A stretch of DNA of 64,000 nucleotides from Viridibacillus soli (GTDB taxonomy: Bacteria > Bacillota > Bacilli > Bacillales_A > Planococcaceae). The DNA lies in the NCBI RefSeq assembly GCF_016612995.1, contig NZ_JAEOAH010000007.1, positions 162,307 through 226,306 on the forward strand, read 5' to 3'. Both the position numbers and the translations under genes were made by a program. The notes under the pieces are model-generated. The model did not search any database, was not told the origin of the DNA, and saw only the letters and a list, made by a program, of their open reading frames with translations. Shown one piece after another: positions 37,148 through 45,725 of this stretch (its first letter is position 1; each line of letters starts with the position of its first letter).

Positions 37148-38524
37148 ATGATAGAAGAAACAAAGGAAAAAGATGAAGTACAATTCGATGAGCAACATCT
37201 GCGTCAATTACTAGAGAACCATGAGACAGATAATTTTCGCGAAGAATTTTTAGCACTTCATCCGTATGATCAGGCACAGTTTTATGAGAAGGTGGAACCA
37301 GACATACGCCAGATTATCTATCAATACCTCTCCCCTAAAGAGATGGCTGATATTTTCGAAGCAATCGAACTCGATGATGATGAATATAAAGGCATTTTAG
37401 AGGAAATGGATACGACATATGCAGCACAAATGTTAGCAGCAATGTATACCGACGATGCGGTTGACGTTCTAAATGAATTAGACAAAGACCAAATTAGTCA
37501 TTTCCTTAAAATTATGGATAAAGACTCAGCTCAGGAAATTAAAGAGCTGTTGTACTATGAGGAATATACGGCCGGTTCTATTATGACGACGGAATATGTA
37601 GCAATTCCAGAAAATTCTACGGTGCGTTCTGCTATGACGATTTTGCGCAACGCAGCCCCTGATGCGGAAACGATTTACTATTTGTTCGTTGTGGATGATT
37701 CGAATCATTTAACAGGTGTCGTTTCTTTGCGCGACTTAATCATTGCAGAAGAGGATACATTAATTCGCCAAATTATGAATGATCGTGTTGTGAGCGTAAG
37801 TGTGACGGATGACCAAGAAGCAGTTGCACAAATTATGAAGGATTATAACTTTTTAGCAGTACCCGTAATTAATTCGAAAAATGAAATGCTTGGTATTATT
37901 ACAGTCGATGATATTATCGATGTAATCGATGAAGAGGCATCTGATGATTACTCTAAACTTGCTGGGGTTTCTGATATGGTAACATTTGATAAGAGTCCGT
38001 TTGCAGCAGCGAAAAAACGGTTACCTTGGCTTGTTGTATTATTATTTTTAGGTATGTTAACCGCTAATTTAGTAGATTTATTTACAGGTACTTTAGAGAA
38101 AGTGGCGGTACTTGCTGCCTTTATTCCGCTCATTGGCGGGACTTCAGGCAATAGTGGGACACAAGCATTAGCTGTTGCCGTTCGAGGAATTGCAACTGGT
38201 GATGTTGAAGATGAGAGCAAGATGAAATTATTATTAAGAGAAGCAATTACAGGTATCATTACAGGTGTTGTTTGTGGAGTTATCGCATTTGGTATCGTCT
38301 TCTTTTGGAAGCATATGTGGTTATTAGGTGCGTTAGTCGGTGCAGCAATTTGCTGTTCAATTTTCGTTGCAACAATTGCGGGCTCATTTATCCCTTTATT
38401 AATGCATAGGTTGAAAATTGACCCTGCTGTTGCATCCGGTCCATTTATTACAACATTAAATGATATTACGAGTATTTTGATTTATCTTGGAATCGCAACG
38501 ATGTTCATAAGTAAATTAATGTAA
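37148..38524 (+). CDS. mgtE: MgtE magnesium transporter
   Basis: 458 residues. An N-terminal MgtE_N superhelix (about 10-130) is followed by a CBS pair (YTAGSIMTTEYVAIPENSTV near 139 and VSVSVTDDQEAVAQIM near 216). Five membrane helices follow from about 285, including PLIGGTSGNSGTQALAV, the ion-selective pore motif. The cytoplasmic domains sense Mg2+ and gate the channel. AGGAGGGG precedes the ATG. Confidence 0.95.
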   Translation: MIEETKEKDEVQFDEQHLRQLLENHETDNFREEFLALHPYDQAQFYEKVEPDIRQIIYQYLSPKEMADIFEAIELDDDEYKGILEEMDTTYAAQMLAAMYTDDAVDVLNELDKDQISHFLKIMDKDSAQEIKELLYYEEYTAGSIMTTEYVAIPENSTVRSAMTILRNAAPDAETIYYLFVVDDSNHLTGVVSLRDLIIAEEDTLIRQIMNDRVVSVSVTDDQEAVAQIMKDYNFLAVPVINSKNEMLGIITVDDIIDVIDEEASDDYSKLAGVSDMVTFDKSPFAAAKKRLPWLVVLLFLGMLTANLVDLFTGTLEKVAVLAAFIPLIGGTSGNSGTQALAVAVRGIATGDVEDESKMKLLLREAITGIITGVVCGVIAFGIVFFWKHMWLLGALVGAAICCSIFVATIAGSFIPLLMHRLKIDPAVASGPFITTLNDITSILIYLGIATMFISKLM

Positions 38525-38571
38525 CTTGTTTTGTTGGTGGAGCATAGAATATGAAAAAAGGATGTGTATAC

Positions 38572-38973
38572 ATGGGGACTCGCCCACTCCTTTTTATCAA
38601 AGCTCCCCCAGCTTTTTTTATTGATATTGAAAATACCTCTGTCTTTCAAATAGTTGCTGAGGCGGTAGTAGAAGAAAATATTGAAGAAGTTATTGAAGAC
38701 ATGGTAACAGAAGAAGCAGTCGAACCAATACCAATCGTTATTAAGGATTCTGAAATACGCCGCAAAATTGAACGATTGCAATTTTTGTCAGCACCATTTC
38801 AACAACACGCATACAGACCATTGCAATTTAGACTAACAGATGGACGTATTATAGAAGGTATCGTCGATCTCGTATTGCAAGACGAAGTACTTTTGAAAAG
38901 CTATAGTGGTGTCGTACATCCAACGAAAATAACTGAGCTTATGGAAATTAAATGGCGTGGAAAAACATTTTAA
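38572..38973 (+). CDS. cotO: CotO-like spore coat protein
   Basis: 133 residues from the ATG at 38572, which follows AAAGGATG by 10 bases; an upstream ATG at 38551 lies before that site. MGTRPLLFIKAPP, an acidic middle (about 22-50) and a C-terminal globular part with TDGRIIEGIVDLV suggest CotO, a morphogenetic protein of the outer coat. The call leans on position next to cotZ. It is shorter than B. subtilis CotO. Confidence 0.55.
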   Translation: MGTRPLLFIKAPPAFFIDIENTSVFQIVAEAVVEENIEEVIEDMVTEEAVEPIPIVIKDSEIRRKIERLQFLSAPFQQHAYRPLQFRLTDGRIIEGIVDLVLQDEVLLKSYSGVVHPTKITELMEIKWRGKTF

Positions 38974-38975
38974 TG

Positions 38976-39006
38976 GCTATCCCTTTTATAGGGATAGTTT
39001 TTTTTG
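38976..39006 (+). terminator. Terminator after the cotO-like gene
   Basis: CTATCCC/GGGATAG stem followed by eight Ts. Confidence 0.85.
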
Positions 39007-39050
39007 CAAAAAATATCTGATATTGCATAAGCTAATAAAAAAATAACACA

Positions 39051-39093
39051 AAAAGCCCCGAAAGTTAGCTTGCCTAACTTTGGAGCTCTTTGC
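39051..39093 (-). terminator. Terminator after cotZ
   Basis: On the - strand, AGCTCCAAAGTTAG pairs with CTAACTTTCGGGGCT, followed by TTTTT. Confidence 0.8.
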
Positions 39094-39154
39094 CTGACAC
39101 TGCTATCATCCATTTTAAAATAAAGACACTACTGTTAAGTCCTTTAACTTGCGA

Positions 39155-39670
39155 TTAGTCACAAATACCTAAAAAGACATCTTTAATGCATTGAACTGCG
39201 CAGAAGCAATTTAAATCTACGGTAACACAGCTAGTAGACGCTTCCCAGTCTACAACTTTACATATATTTGTTAAGTCTACTTCAGTACCGCAATCCGTTA
39301 ATAAGTTAGCTATATGACCACCATGTTTTATAGGAATTAATACGCGTAAAGTAGCGCAGCAACTATCGAAAATATCCTCTACTCTGAAAAAGACTGAGAA
39401 ACAGTGGCGATCACCGTGTTCTGAAGTTCTAAAAAATGCTTTGAATGGTGTGCCGTCTTTGTTTAAAAGCATAAATACACGTGTATCTGAATGGTTACGT
39501 GCAGGACTCATTAATCCACCAAGAGGCTCTAAGAAACAGTTAGTTGGACATTGGCCACAACCTTCATCAATATCTTGATCTTGAATGTCTTTAATGGCGC
39601 GAACAACGTCACAAACACAACCCTTTGAGTTTTTATGCCCAACCGCATCATCATTTCTTCCACATCCCAT
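39155..39670 (-). CDS. cotZ: CotZ/CotY-type cysteine-rich spore coat protein
   Basis: 171 residues with about 18 cysteines, including CGQCPTNCFLEPLGG and a C-terminal cluster NCFCAVQCIKDVFLGIC. VFMLLNKDGTPFKAFFRT is conserved in CotY/CotZ/ExsY, which form disulfide-linked outer crust or exosporium lattices. AAAGGAGGTG precedes the ATG. A SigK-type -10 CATATTGTA lies at 39710-39702. Confidence 0.92.
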   Translation of the reverse strand: MGCGRNDDAVGHKNSKGCVCDVVRAIKDIQDQDIDEGCGQCPTNCFLEPLGGLMSPARNHSDTRVFMLLNKDGTPFKAFFRTSEHGDRHCFSVFFRVEDIFDSCCATLRVLIPIKHGGHIANLLTDCGTEVDLTNICKVVDWEASTSCVTVDLNCFCAVQCIKDVFLGICD

Positions 39671-39701
39671 TTTTATTTCACCTCCTTTTCAATACTCCTT
39701 A

Positions 39702-39710
39702 TACAATATG
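39702..39710 (-). promoter_or_regulatory. SigK-type -10 of cotZ
   Basis: CATATTGTA on the - strand fits the late mother-cell SigK consensus CATANNNTA, about 30 bases upstream of the cotZ start. Confidence 0.5.
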
Positions 39711-39750
39711 TCACTTTCAAAATTGAACTAGGGCAACTGCCTTAGATAAT

Positions 39751-39779
39751 GCATAATTTTTCATGAAAAACCCATACTG
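39751..39779 (+). promoter_or_regulatory. SigG/SigF-type promoter of the spoVA operon
   Basis: GCATA (39751-39755), a 17-base spacer and CATACTG (39773-39779) resemble the forespore SigG promoter (GHATR and CATWHTA), about 20 bases upstream of the lipoprotein gene. Confidence 0.55.
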
Positions 39780-39798
39780 TTTAAAAAAAGGTGAGTAT

Positions 39799-40221
39799 AT
39801 GAAAAAACATGTCTTACGTTTCGTAACTTTAGTGTGCGTTATTCAGCTATTGGTTGCTTGTAATGGAGCGCAGAAAGAGAAATTCGCAACATTTCATGGT
39901 GAGGAGGATACAGAGTCGCAGTCAAAAATTGAAAAGCTTTTGAAAGATGAAAAGTCAATTCAAAAGGGTACTGCCGTCTTCATTGACGATATTGTATTAG
40001 TTGGTGTTGAAGTAAAACCTTTTTCAAAAATGAGAAAAGCCAAAATTGAAAAGGCTTTGCAAAAGAAATTTGAGAAGGAATTTCCGGATAAAGAAATACT
40101 AGTCAGCACAGATTTGAAAATTGCTTGGGAAGCACAGAAGCTTATGAAAAAAGAATTATCTGAAGAAGAATTGAAAAAGAAAGTTAAGAAATTACAAGAA
40201 CTTGCAAAGGAAGAAACATAA
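39799..40221 (+). CDS. YhcN/YlaJ-type sporulation lipoprotein
   Basis: 140 residues. The signal peptide ends in lipobox LVAC (Cys near 21). The body has the YhcN/YlaJ pattern, with FIDDIVLVGVEVKPFSKM and a Lys/Glu-rich C-terminal helix. Such lipoproteins reside on the spore inner membrane and often accompany SpoVA. AAAGGTGAG precedes the ATG at 39799. Its stop overlaps the spoVAC start by one base. Confidence 0.8.
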   Translation: MKKHVLRFVTLVCVIQLLVACNGAQKEKFATFHGEEDTESQSKIEKLLKDEKSIQKGTAVFIDDIVLVGVEVKPFSKMRKAKIEKALQKKFEKEFPDKEILVSTDLKIAWEAQKLMKKELSEEELKKKVKKLQELAKEET

Positions 40222-40676
40222 TGAACCCAAAAGATTATGAGCAATTACAGACGCAACTATCACCTAAAACGCCAATTCTCAAAAATGTACTGAAAGCTTT
40301 TTTAGTTGGAGGTATCATTTGTACAATTGGCCAAGCAATTACGTTTTTCTATATGGCTAATTTTGATTTTACAGAACGTACGGCCGGCAATCCGACCGTT
40401 TCAACGATGATTTTCATTGCGATGCTATTAACAGGATTTGGTCTTTATAAAAAGCTAGGTCAATTTGGTGGGGCAGGTTCAGCAGTACCAGTTACAGGTT
40501 TTGGGAACGCAGTTATTTCAGCGGCAATCGAACATAAGACGGAAGGTTTTGTTCTTGGGGTCGGCGGAAATATTTTTAAATTAGCTGGTTCTGTTATTGT
40601 GTTCGGTGTTGTGTCAGCTTTTTTAGTAGCACTTATCAAATTAATACTAGTAACGATTGGGGTGACTGACTGGTGA
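40221..40676 (+). CDS. spoVAC: SpoVAC, spore DPA channel subunit
   Basis: 151 residues with four membrane helices. FLVGGIICTIGQAITFFY and GGAGSAVPVTGFGNAVISAAIEHK are highly conserved in SpoVAC. The protein is a membrane channel for dipicolinic acid uptake in sporulation and release in germination. Confidence 0.95.
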   Translation: MNPKDYEQLQTQLSPKTPILKNVLKAFLVGGIICTIGQAITFFYMANFDFTERTAGNPTVSTMIFIAMLLTGFGLYKKLGQFGGAGSAVPVTGFGNAVISAAIEHKTEGFVLGVGGNIFKLAGSVIVFGVVSAFLVALIKLILVTIGVTDW

Positions 40677-41680
40677 TGGATAAAGGTGTTATTTATTTTC
40701 CTTCTAAGCCATCCATATTGGCAGCTGGAGTCGTAGTTGGTCCTTTAGAGAAGAGAAGTGTGTTTGTGCAAAACTTTGATTTAGTATATGACGATGAATT
40801 GGCAGACCAAAAGACAAATGAGCAAGGACATCAGATTATGATTGAAGAAGCTGCTCAAATCGCATTACAAAAAAAGAAGCTGACAAAAGATTCGCTTGAT
40901 TTTTTTATCGGAGGAGATTTGGTTAATCAGATGACACCGACGAATTTCGCGGCTGCCACTATTGCAAGTCCTTTTATCGGTATGTACTCGGCTTGTGCAA
41001 CTTCTACATCATCCGTTATTATCGCTAGCTTATTAACTGAGTTAGGAGGTAGCCAATATGCACTTGCTGGCGCCGCAAGTCATCATAACGCCATTGAAAG
41101 GCAATTTCGCTATCCAGTTGATTATGGAGGACAAAAGCCAGCAACGGCACAGTGGACTGTAACAGCTGCTGGTTATGCACTTATTGGCAAACATCAAGAA
41201 GGGGAACCATGTATTGAAGCCGCAACTATTGGTAAAGTGGCAGATTTTCAGCAATCGGATCCATTTCATATGGGGGCTGCAATGGCACCGGCAGCATTTT
41301 CAACCATACAACAACATTTAAAGGGTAGAGGCCAAACGGTGCAAGATTACGATGTCATTATGACGGGCGATCTTGGTAAAGTAGGTTTACCTATTTTAAA
41401 GGAAATGTTGAGACAAGCTGGTTTGACGACAAAGCAGCTAGAAACAGTTCGGGATGGCGGAGCAGAATATTATGGTGATAATCCGTTATTTTTAGCCGGG
41501 GCAAGCGGAGCAGGCTGTTCTGCTTCCGTATTTTTTAGCGAAATATTAGCTGAACTAAAAAGTGGACGGATGAAACGGGTACTTTTAGTAGCAACAGGTG
41601 CTTTATTATCTCCGTTATCAGTGCAGCAGAATCAATCGATTCCAACCGTTGCACATGCAATTGAAGTAACGATGAAATGA
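40676..41680 (+). CDS. spoVAD: SpoVAD, DPA-binding component
   Basis: 334 residues with a thiolase-like fold. SACATSTSSVIIASLL and GDLGKVGLPILKEML are conserved. SpoVAD binds dipicolinic acid on the outer face of the spore inner membrane. It starts at ATG 40676 within the spoVAC stop (TGATG); a GTG one codon earlier is an alternative. Confidence 0.95.
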   Translation: MDKGVIYFPSKPSILAAGVVVGPLEKRSVFVQNFDLVYDDELADQKTNEQGHQIMIEEAAQIALQKKKLTKDSLDFFIGGDLVNQMTPTNFAAATIASPFIGMYSACATSTSSVIIASLLTELGGSQYALAGAASHHNAIERQFRYPVDYGGQKPATAQWTVTAAGYALIGKHQEGEPCIEAATIGKVADFQQSDPFHMGAAMAPAAFSTIQQHLKGRGQTVQDYDVIMTGDLGKVGLPILKEMLRQAGLTTKQLETVRDGGAEYYGDNPLFLAGASGAGCSASVFFSEILAELKSGRMKRVLLVATGALLSPLSVQQNQSIPTVAHAIEVTMK

Positions 41681-41689
41681 GGGAATAAA

Positions 41690-42055
41690 ATGATTGCTTC
41701 TTTTATAATGGCCTTTGTTGTTGGTGGACTTATTTGTGTTATTGGCCAATTACTTATGGATGTCGGCAAACTAACACCAGCACATACATTAAGCATTCTC
41801 GTCGTAACAGGTGCCATATTATCTGGTTTTGGTTTATATGAACCACTTATTGATTTTGCCGGAGCAGGTGCAACTATTCCTATTACATCATTTGGCAACT
41901 CGTTGGCACATGGTGCACTAGCAGAAGCAGAAAAGCATGGCTGGATTGGTGTTTTAACAGGAATGTTCGAAGTTACAAGTTCAGGAATTAGTGCTGCAAT
42001 TGTGTTTGGATTTATCGGAGCTTTACTTTTCCGATCAAAAGGAAATATAGATTAG
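41690..42055 (+). CDS. spoVAE: SpoVAEb, spore DPA channel subunit
   Basis: 121 residues and four membrane helices. FAGAGATIPITSFGNSLAHG parallels SpoVAC, reflecting their common origin. GAGGGAATAAA precedes the ATG. No spoVAA, spoVAB, spoVAEa or spoVAF gene is next to it, so this is a minimal C-D-Eb operon. Confidence 0.93.
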   Translation: MIASFIMAFVVGGLICVIGQLLMDVGKLTPAHTLSILVVTGAILSGFGLYEPLIDFAGAGATIPITSFGNSLAHGALAEAEKHGWIGVLTGMFEVTSSGISAAIVFGFIGALLFRSKGNID

Positions 42056-42063
42056 TGCAAACG

Positions 42064-42114
42064 CCCTCCACCTTTTTCACACCGTTGCATAGAATACGGT
42101 GAAAGAGGGGAGGG
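42064..42114 (+). promoter_or_regulatory. Hairpin covering the yjcZ ribosome site
   Basis: CCCTCC-CCT-TTTCAC-CCGT (42064-42085) pairs with ACGGTGAAAGAGGGGAGGG (42096-42114). The 3' arm contains GGGGAGGG, the ribosome site of the following gene, so the stem could gate translation; alternatively it is a terminator for spoVA lacking a T-run. Confidence 0.65.
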
Positions 42115-42121
42115 ATTTTCT

Positions 42122-42286
42122 ATGTCAGGATTTCAACAAGGGTATGGTTACGGCGGTGGCAATTTCGGAGGCGGCTGTGGAGGAGAAGGCTATTATGGCG
42201 GTTGCCGTAATAACGGATCAACATTTATTTTAATCGTTGTACTTTTCATTCTACTCATTATTGTCGGCACAAGCTTTATCGGTTAA
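42122..42286 (+). CDS. YjcZ-family small spore peptide
   Basis: 54 residues. A Gly/Tyr-rich N-terminal half (GYGYGGGNFGGGCGG) is followed by one hydrophobic helix, STFILIVVLFILLIIVGTSF. This layout is typical of the YjcZ sporulation peptides. GGGGAGGG lies about 8 bases before the ATG and is sequestered in a hairpin. Confidence 0.88.
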   Translation: MSGFQQGYGYGGGNFGGGCGGEGYYGGCRNNGSTFILIVVLFILLIIVGTSFIG

Positions 42287-42300
42287 TAGGGGGGAACTAA

Positions 42301-42546
42301 ATGCAAAGCTCATTCTTTAAGAAAATTGAAGGAAAAACAGGTGTACCAATGGAAGATGTATTTGCATTAGCAAACGCTATTCAATATGTAGATTTTCAGG
42401 ATGAACAGCAAGTACGCAAAATTATTCGTAAAGTATCTAAACTTGCAAATAAACCAGTATCAAAAGAATTAGAAGAGAAAATCGTCGCATCTATTATGAA
42501 AGACGGTAAATCTTTAGATTTAAGTAAAATTCAAAAAATGTTATAG
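42301..42546 (+). CDS. spoVIF: SpoVIF, stage VI sporulation protein F
   Basis: 81 residues. The sequence KIEGKTGVPMEDVFALANAI fits the SpoVIF/YjcC family, a mother-cell protein needed for coat assembly. AGGGGGG precedes the ATG. It sits 14 bases after the yjcZ-like gene, so they may be co-transcribed. Confidence 0.85.
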   Translation: MQSSFFKKIEGKTGVPMEDVFALANAIQYVDFQDEQQVRKIIRKVSKLANKPVSKELEEKIVASIMKDGKSLDLSKIQKML

Positions 42547-42632
42547 CATAAAAATGTTCTTTGAATAGTATAATTCTTTAGGTTTTAAAAAGGACTATAC
42601 AGGGAATAGTTACAATATAGGAGGTGGTTTTG

Positions 42633-42935
42633 ATGGGCTATATTTTACCAATTCAACCTTTGCAAGCAACGCAATATGCAGAACGTATGAACATGAAAAA
42701 ATTTAATTTCGCTTATGTGAATGCAGTGTCAAGTGTGAAAATGCAAACTCGTTTTGAACGGGAGCTTAATAAGCGTGCAGAACATGCCGATGACAAATTG
42801 AAACATGATAAAAAGAAAAGTCGCAGAAATTCGCTTCAAGTTCATCAACAATTCATCCATCCTAACCCAGCAGAGTACCAACCTATTAAACTAAAAATCA
42901 CAGACAAAAGTAAGTATTACAGTAAGTATGTATAA
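42633..42935 (+). CDS. Basic hypothetical protein
   Basis: 100 residues from ATG 42633, preceded by AGGAGGTGG. The N-terminus MGYILPIQPLQATQYAERM is followed by a very basic middle (residues 45-72, rich in Lys/Arg) without membrane segments. I do not recognise a family. Position among spore genes suggests, but does not prove, sporulation expression. Confidence 0.7.
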   Translation: MGYILPIQPLQATQYAERMNMKKFNFAYVNAVSSVKMQTRFERELNKRAEHADDKLKHDKKKSRRNSLQVHQQFIHPNPAEYQPIKLKITDKSKYYSKYV

Positions 42936-42985
42936 TGATTACTATGGATGATTTGCCAATTAAATGCTGAAAATTGTAGAGAAGA

Positions 42986-43032
42986 GCCATCCTTAGGTTG
43001 AGCGTGCACCCAACCTTTGGAGGGTTTTTTTA
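42986..43032 (+). terminator. Terminator after the basic hypothetical gene
   Basis: CCATCCTTAGGTTG with an opposing CAACCTTTGGAGG, then seven Ts. Confidence 0.75.
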
Positions 43033-43128
43033 TGTGAAAAATAGGCATTTAGATTATAGACATGGGAGGTTGCTAGAGAAGGGGGTGAAAGTTGCCAGTA
43101 AACCAATAGACAGCAATCAATAATGCAG

Positions 43129-43178
43129 AAAAAAGCTGCTACAACGCCGTTTAAACGATGCGTTGTAGCAGCTTTTTA
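43129..43178. terminator. Bidirectional terminator overlapping the yjcF stop
   Basis: AAAAAGCTGCTACAACGC pairs perfectly with GCGTTGTAGCAGCTTTTT around a loop that holds CGTTTAAACG. Confidence 0.92.
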
Positions 43179-43607
43179 TTGGAATACCTTTTCCATTGCG
43201 CGATGTGGAATGCCAGAGTCCAAAAATTCTGGTGATGTAATAACGTAACTTTGTCTTTCGTAGAATGGAATAGCATGTGTTGGAGCACTTAACTTGACCT
43301 TTTCTAACTCGAGGCCTTTTGCATACTTTTCTAAGTGCGCCATCATTAGTACACCGATTTGTTTTCTACGATAAACAGGTAATACACAAACACGGTCTAC
43401 TTTTGCAATTTTCTCGTCTACAATTCGAACGCGACCTGCGGCAATAGGATTTCCACCTTTATATGCTACGAAATGTGTCGCCTCTTTATCGTATTCGTCT
43501 TTCTCTAATGGTAGAGGAATACCTTGTTCTTTTACGAAAACCTCCTGCCTTACATAGAAAGCATCTTGTAATTCTTTTTCTGATTCAACAATTTTAGCAA
43601 AAAACAA
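43176..43607 (-). CDS. yjcF: GNAT acetyltransferase, YjcF-like
   Basis: 143 residues. VDRVCVLPVYRRKQIGVLMMAHLEKYAK holds the acetyl-CoA loop (RRKQIG), and LSAPTHAIPFYERQSYV is typical of this GNAT group. The substrate is unknown. The start is TTG at 43607, just after the yjcG stop, with GGAG about 10 bases upstream in yjcG. Synteny yjcF-yjcG-yjcH is as in B. subtilis. Confidence 0.88.
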   Translation of the reverse strand: MFFAKIVESEKELQDAFYVRQEVFVKEQGIPLPLEKDEYDKEATHFVAYKGGNPIAAGRVRIVDEKIAKVDRVCVLPVYRRKQIGVLMMAHLEKYAKGLELEKVKLSAPTHAIPFYERQSYVITSPEFLDSGIPHRAMEKVFQ

Positions 43608-43610
43608 AAA

Positions 43611-44129
43611 TTACTCAGCTCCAGACAAGCGGAAAGTTTCGTAAACCGTCCAAGAGCCATCCTCTAATTGATAGAGTAAATGAATACGATCGATTGTTTC
43701 TTTAGAATCGACGTTTGTCATACGTAGTTGGCCGTAAATATCATCATGTTCACCTGATGACATGCCTTGTGCAAGTGTAATATGGGGCACAAATTTATAT
43801 TCTGGCCCATTTCCGAAAGTGTTAGCATGCAATGCATCATGAATGTTTTGCAATTGTTCTGCCGGTTCCACTTTTAAATAGATGGCATTGTTCACTGGCG
43901 CAAATGAACTTACTTTTGATACGTGAATTGAAAGTGGTTTGAATTGCTTACTAACTTCCTGAATCATATTAACAACTTCGTCTACTTTAGAATCGTCCAC
44001 TTCAAAAGCGCCCTTTAGCGTAATATGAGGTGTGATTTTAGCGAAATGTGTGTCATATCTTTTTCTATATGAATTCGCGAAATCTTGTAATTTCTTTGAT
44101 GGGAATGCAACGATACCGTATTTCATCAT
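43611..44129 (-). CDS. yjcG: 2H phosphoesterase superfamily protein, YjcG
   Basis: 172 residues with two HxT motifs, PHITLKGAF near 46 and PHITLAQGM near 128, the paired catalytic histidines of the 2H phosphoesterase/LigT fold. The substrate is unknown, perhaps an RNA end or cyclic phosphate. AGGAGGTACGG precedes the ATG. Confidence 0.88.
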   Translation of the reverse strand: MMKYGIVAFPSKKLQDFANSYRKRYDTHFAKITPHITLKGAFEVDDSKVDEVVNMIQEVSKQFKPLSIHVSKVSSFAPVNNAIYLKVEPAEQLQNIHDALHANTFGNGPEYKFVPHITLAQGMSSGEHDDIYGQLRMTNVDSKETIDRIHLLYQLEDGSWTVYETFRLSGAE

Positions 44130-44213
44130 TCCGTACCTCCTAAGTCTTTTTATATAGTATTTCTTAATTTTCAGTATAACAGAAAATAGAGAATATTAAT
44201 TGTAATATCCATG

Positions 44214-44936
44214 TTAAATACCAAAATTTTGTTTTATGGCACGTTTCAAATCAGGTTGCCAGAACTTCCATGAATGATTTCCGTTGAATTCATCGTAGAA
44301 AGTGGAAAAGCCCTTTTTGTCCATTAAATTATGCAATGCACGATTGGGTGTCAAAAAGTCTTTAATAGTTTTATTCATTGTCATTACTTCATTTTCTTTC
44401 GTTCCAATAATATGGTAAATAGAGAATGCGTGAACATCTTGCATCTGTTGAACTTTTTCTAGAATATCATCATTTACTTGAGGAGACTGCATTAATACTT
44501 TTCCGAAAATATTCGGATATCGAATGGCCGCAAGTAGAGATACAGTAGCAGCTTGTGAATCCCCAATTAATGCACGGCCCATGCCAATTTGGTATGTGGA
44601 GTAATGCTCATCCATATAAGGTACGAGCTCATTTGCTAAAAAACGTAAGTATGCATCGTGTTTTTCCCCGTTTGGCAAATATTTTTGTCGACGATCCTCT
44701 ACACTTTTATATGGCACACCGACAATAATTAAATTTTCGATTTCCCCTTGATCTAAATAATCGTCAACTACGCGAGAAATGCGACCAAGTTGGAAATAAT
44801 CCTTGCCATCAGATGCGATTAGCACTGAATATTTATATAGTGGTGAATAATTTGCAGGTAAGTAAATTAACAGGTGCATGTCCTCTTGTAAGGCTTCACT
44901 GAAAAATTCTATATCTGTGATTGTACCGCGATTCAA
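44214..44936 (-). CDS. yjcH: Esterase of the YjcH/Fes-like family
   Basis: 240 residues from TTG 44936, placed 8 bases after AAGGAGTG; an upstream GTG falls inside that site. GRALIGDSQAATVSLLAAI carries the nucleophilic Ser and HSWKFWQPDLKRAI the His near the end. It resembles enterochelin-esterase-like hydrolases; the substrate is unknown. Confidence 0.85.
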   Translation of the reverse strand: MNRGTITDIEFFSEALQEDMHLLIYLPANYSPLYKYSVLIASDGKDYFQLGRISRVVDDYLDQGEIENLIIVGVPYKSVEDRRQKYLPNGEKHDAYLRFLANELVPYMDEHYSTYQIGMGRALIGDSQAATVSLLAAIRYPNIFGKVLMQSPQVNDDILEKVQQMQDVHAFSIYHIIGTKENEVMTMNKTIKDFLTPNRALHNLMDKKGFSTFYDEFNGNHSWKFWQPDLKRAIKQNFGI

Positions 44937-45040
44937 AATAATCACTCCTTCAGTATTCTGTACGGAGATTGTAACATATACGCAAGTAAAGGTATAATAG
45001 TAATCATAAGGAACTATAAATTTGGAAATGAGGATTGGTT

Positions 45041-45601
45041 ATGAATAAAAAAGAACTTCAAGTTTCTTCAGAAGTAGTTGCTAAAGCGGCACGCGATGCT
45101 TTAGAACGCCGCGGTGTTACATTAAAGGATATAGCGGAAATTGTTTATGAAATGCAATTCGCATATAATGATGGACTTACTATAGAGCATTGTATTGAGT
45201 CAGTTGATAAGGTACTTTACAAACGTGAAATTCAACATGCCCTTTTAGTTGGAATCGAATTAGATGAATTAGCGGAGAAAAAGTTGCTTTCAGAACCATT
45301 ACAACAATTAGTTGAATCAGATGAAGGGCTATTTGGGGTAGATGAGACAATTGCACTAGGAGCGGTATTTACATACGGTAGTATTGCTGTAACGACTTTC
45401 GGACATTTAGATAAACAGAAAATCGGTATTATTCAGAAACTAGATACTAAAGTTGGAAATGGTGTTCACACATTCCTTGACGATTTAGTTGGTAGCATCG
45501 CTGCGTCTGCTGCATCACGTCTTGCACACCGCATCCGTGATTTAGAAGAGCAAGGCAAATCAATTAAAGACATTAATCCAAATGGTACAACTACAGTTTA
45601 A
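45041..45601 (+). CDS. PgpA-type phosphatidylglycerophosphatase-like protein
   Basis: 186 residues. The stretch TKVGNGVHTFLDDLVGSIAAS matches the PgpA/YutG family core with its acidic metal ligands. Unlike proteobacterial PgpA it lacks strong membrane helices, as do other Firmicutes homologues, so the enzymatic role is inferred. The ATG at 45041 follows GAGGATTGG. Confidence 0.75.
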   Translation: MNKKELQVSSEVVAKAARDALERRGVTLKDIAEIVYEMQFAYNDGLTIEHCIESVDKVLYKREIQHALLVGIELDELAEKKLLSEPLQQLVESDEGLFGVDETIALGAVFTYGSIAVTTFGHLDKQKIGIIQKLDTKVGNGVHTFLDDLVGSIAASAASRLAHRIRDLEEQGKSIKDINPNGTTTV

Positions 45602-45616
45602 CGAAATATGAAATTT

Positions 45617-45651
45617 GCCCAGTCAGCCATCTAGGACTGGGCATTTTTTGT
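45617..45651 (+). terminator. Terminator after the pgpA-like gene
   Basis: GCCCAGTC/GACTGGGC stem followed by ATTTTTT. Confidence 0.9.
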
Positions 45652-45725
45652 GCGTAAAATGAAGATGGATTATGAAAGTAGACAGCTAGCTAGCAGTATA
45701 TGTTAAGATTACGATGGTGATGACA

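Noticed and set aside
39799..42055. A mobile spoVA transposon boundary
   Set aside because: No transposase, inverted repeats or target duplication were seen around the operon; only the gene content is similar.
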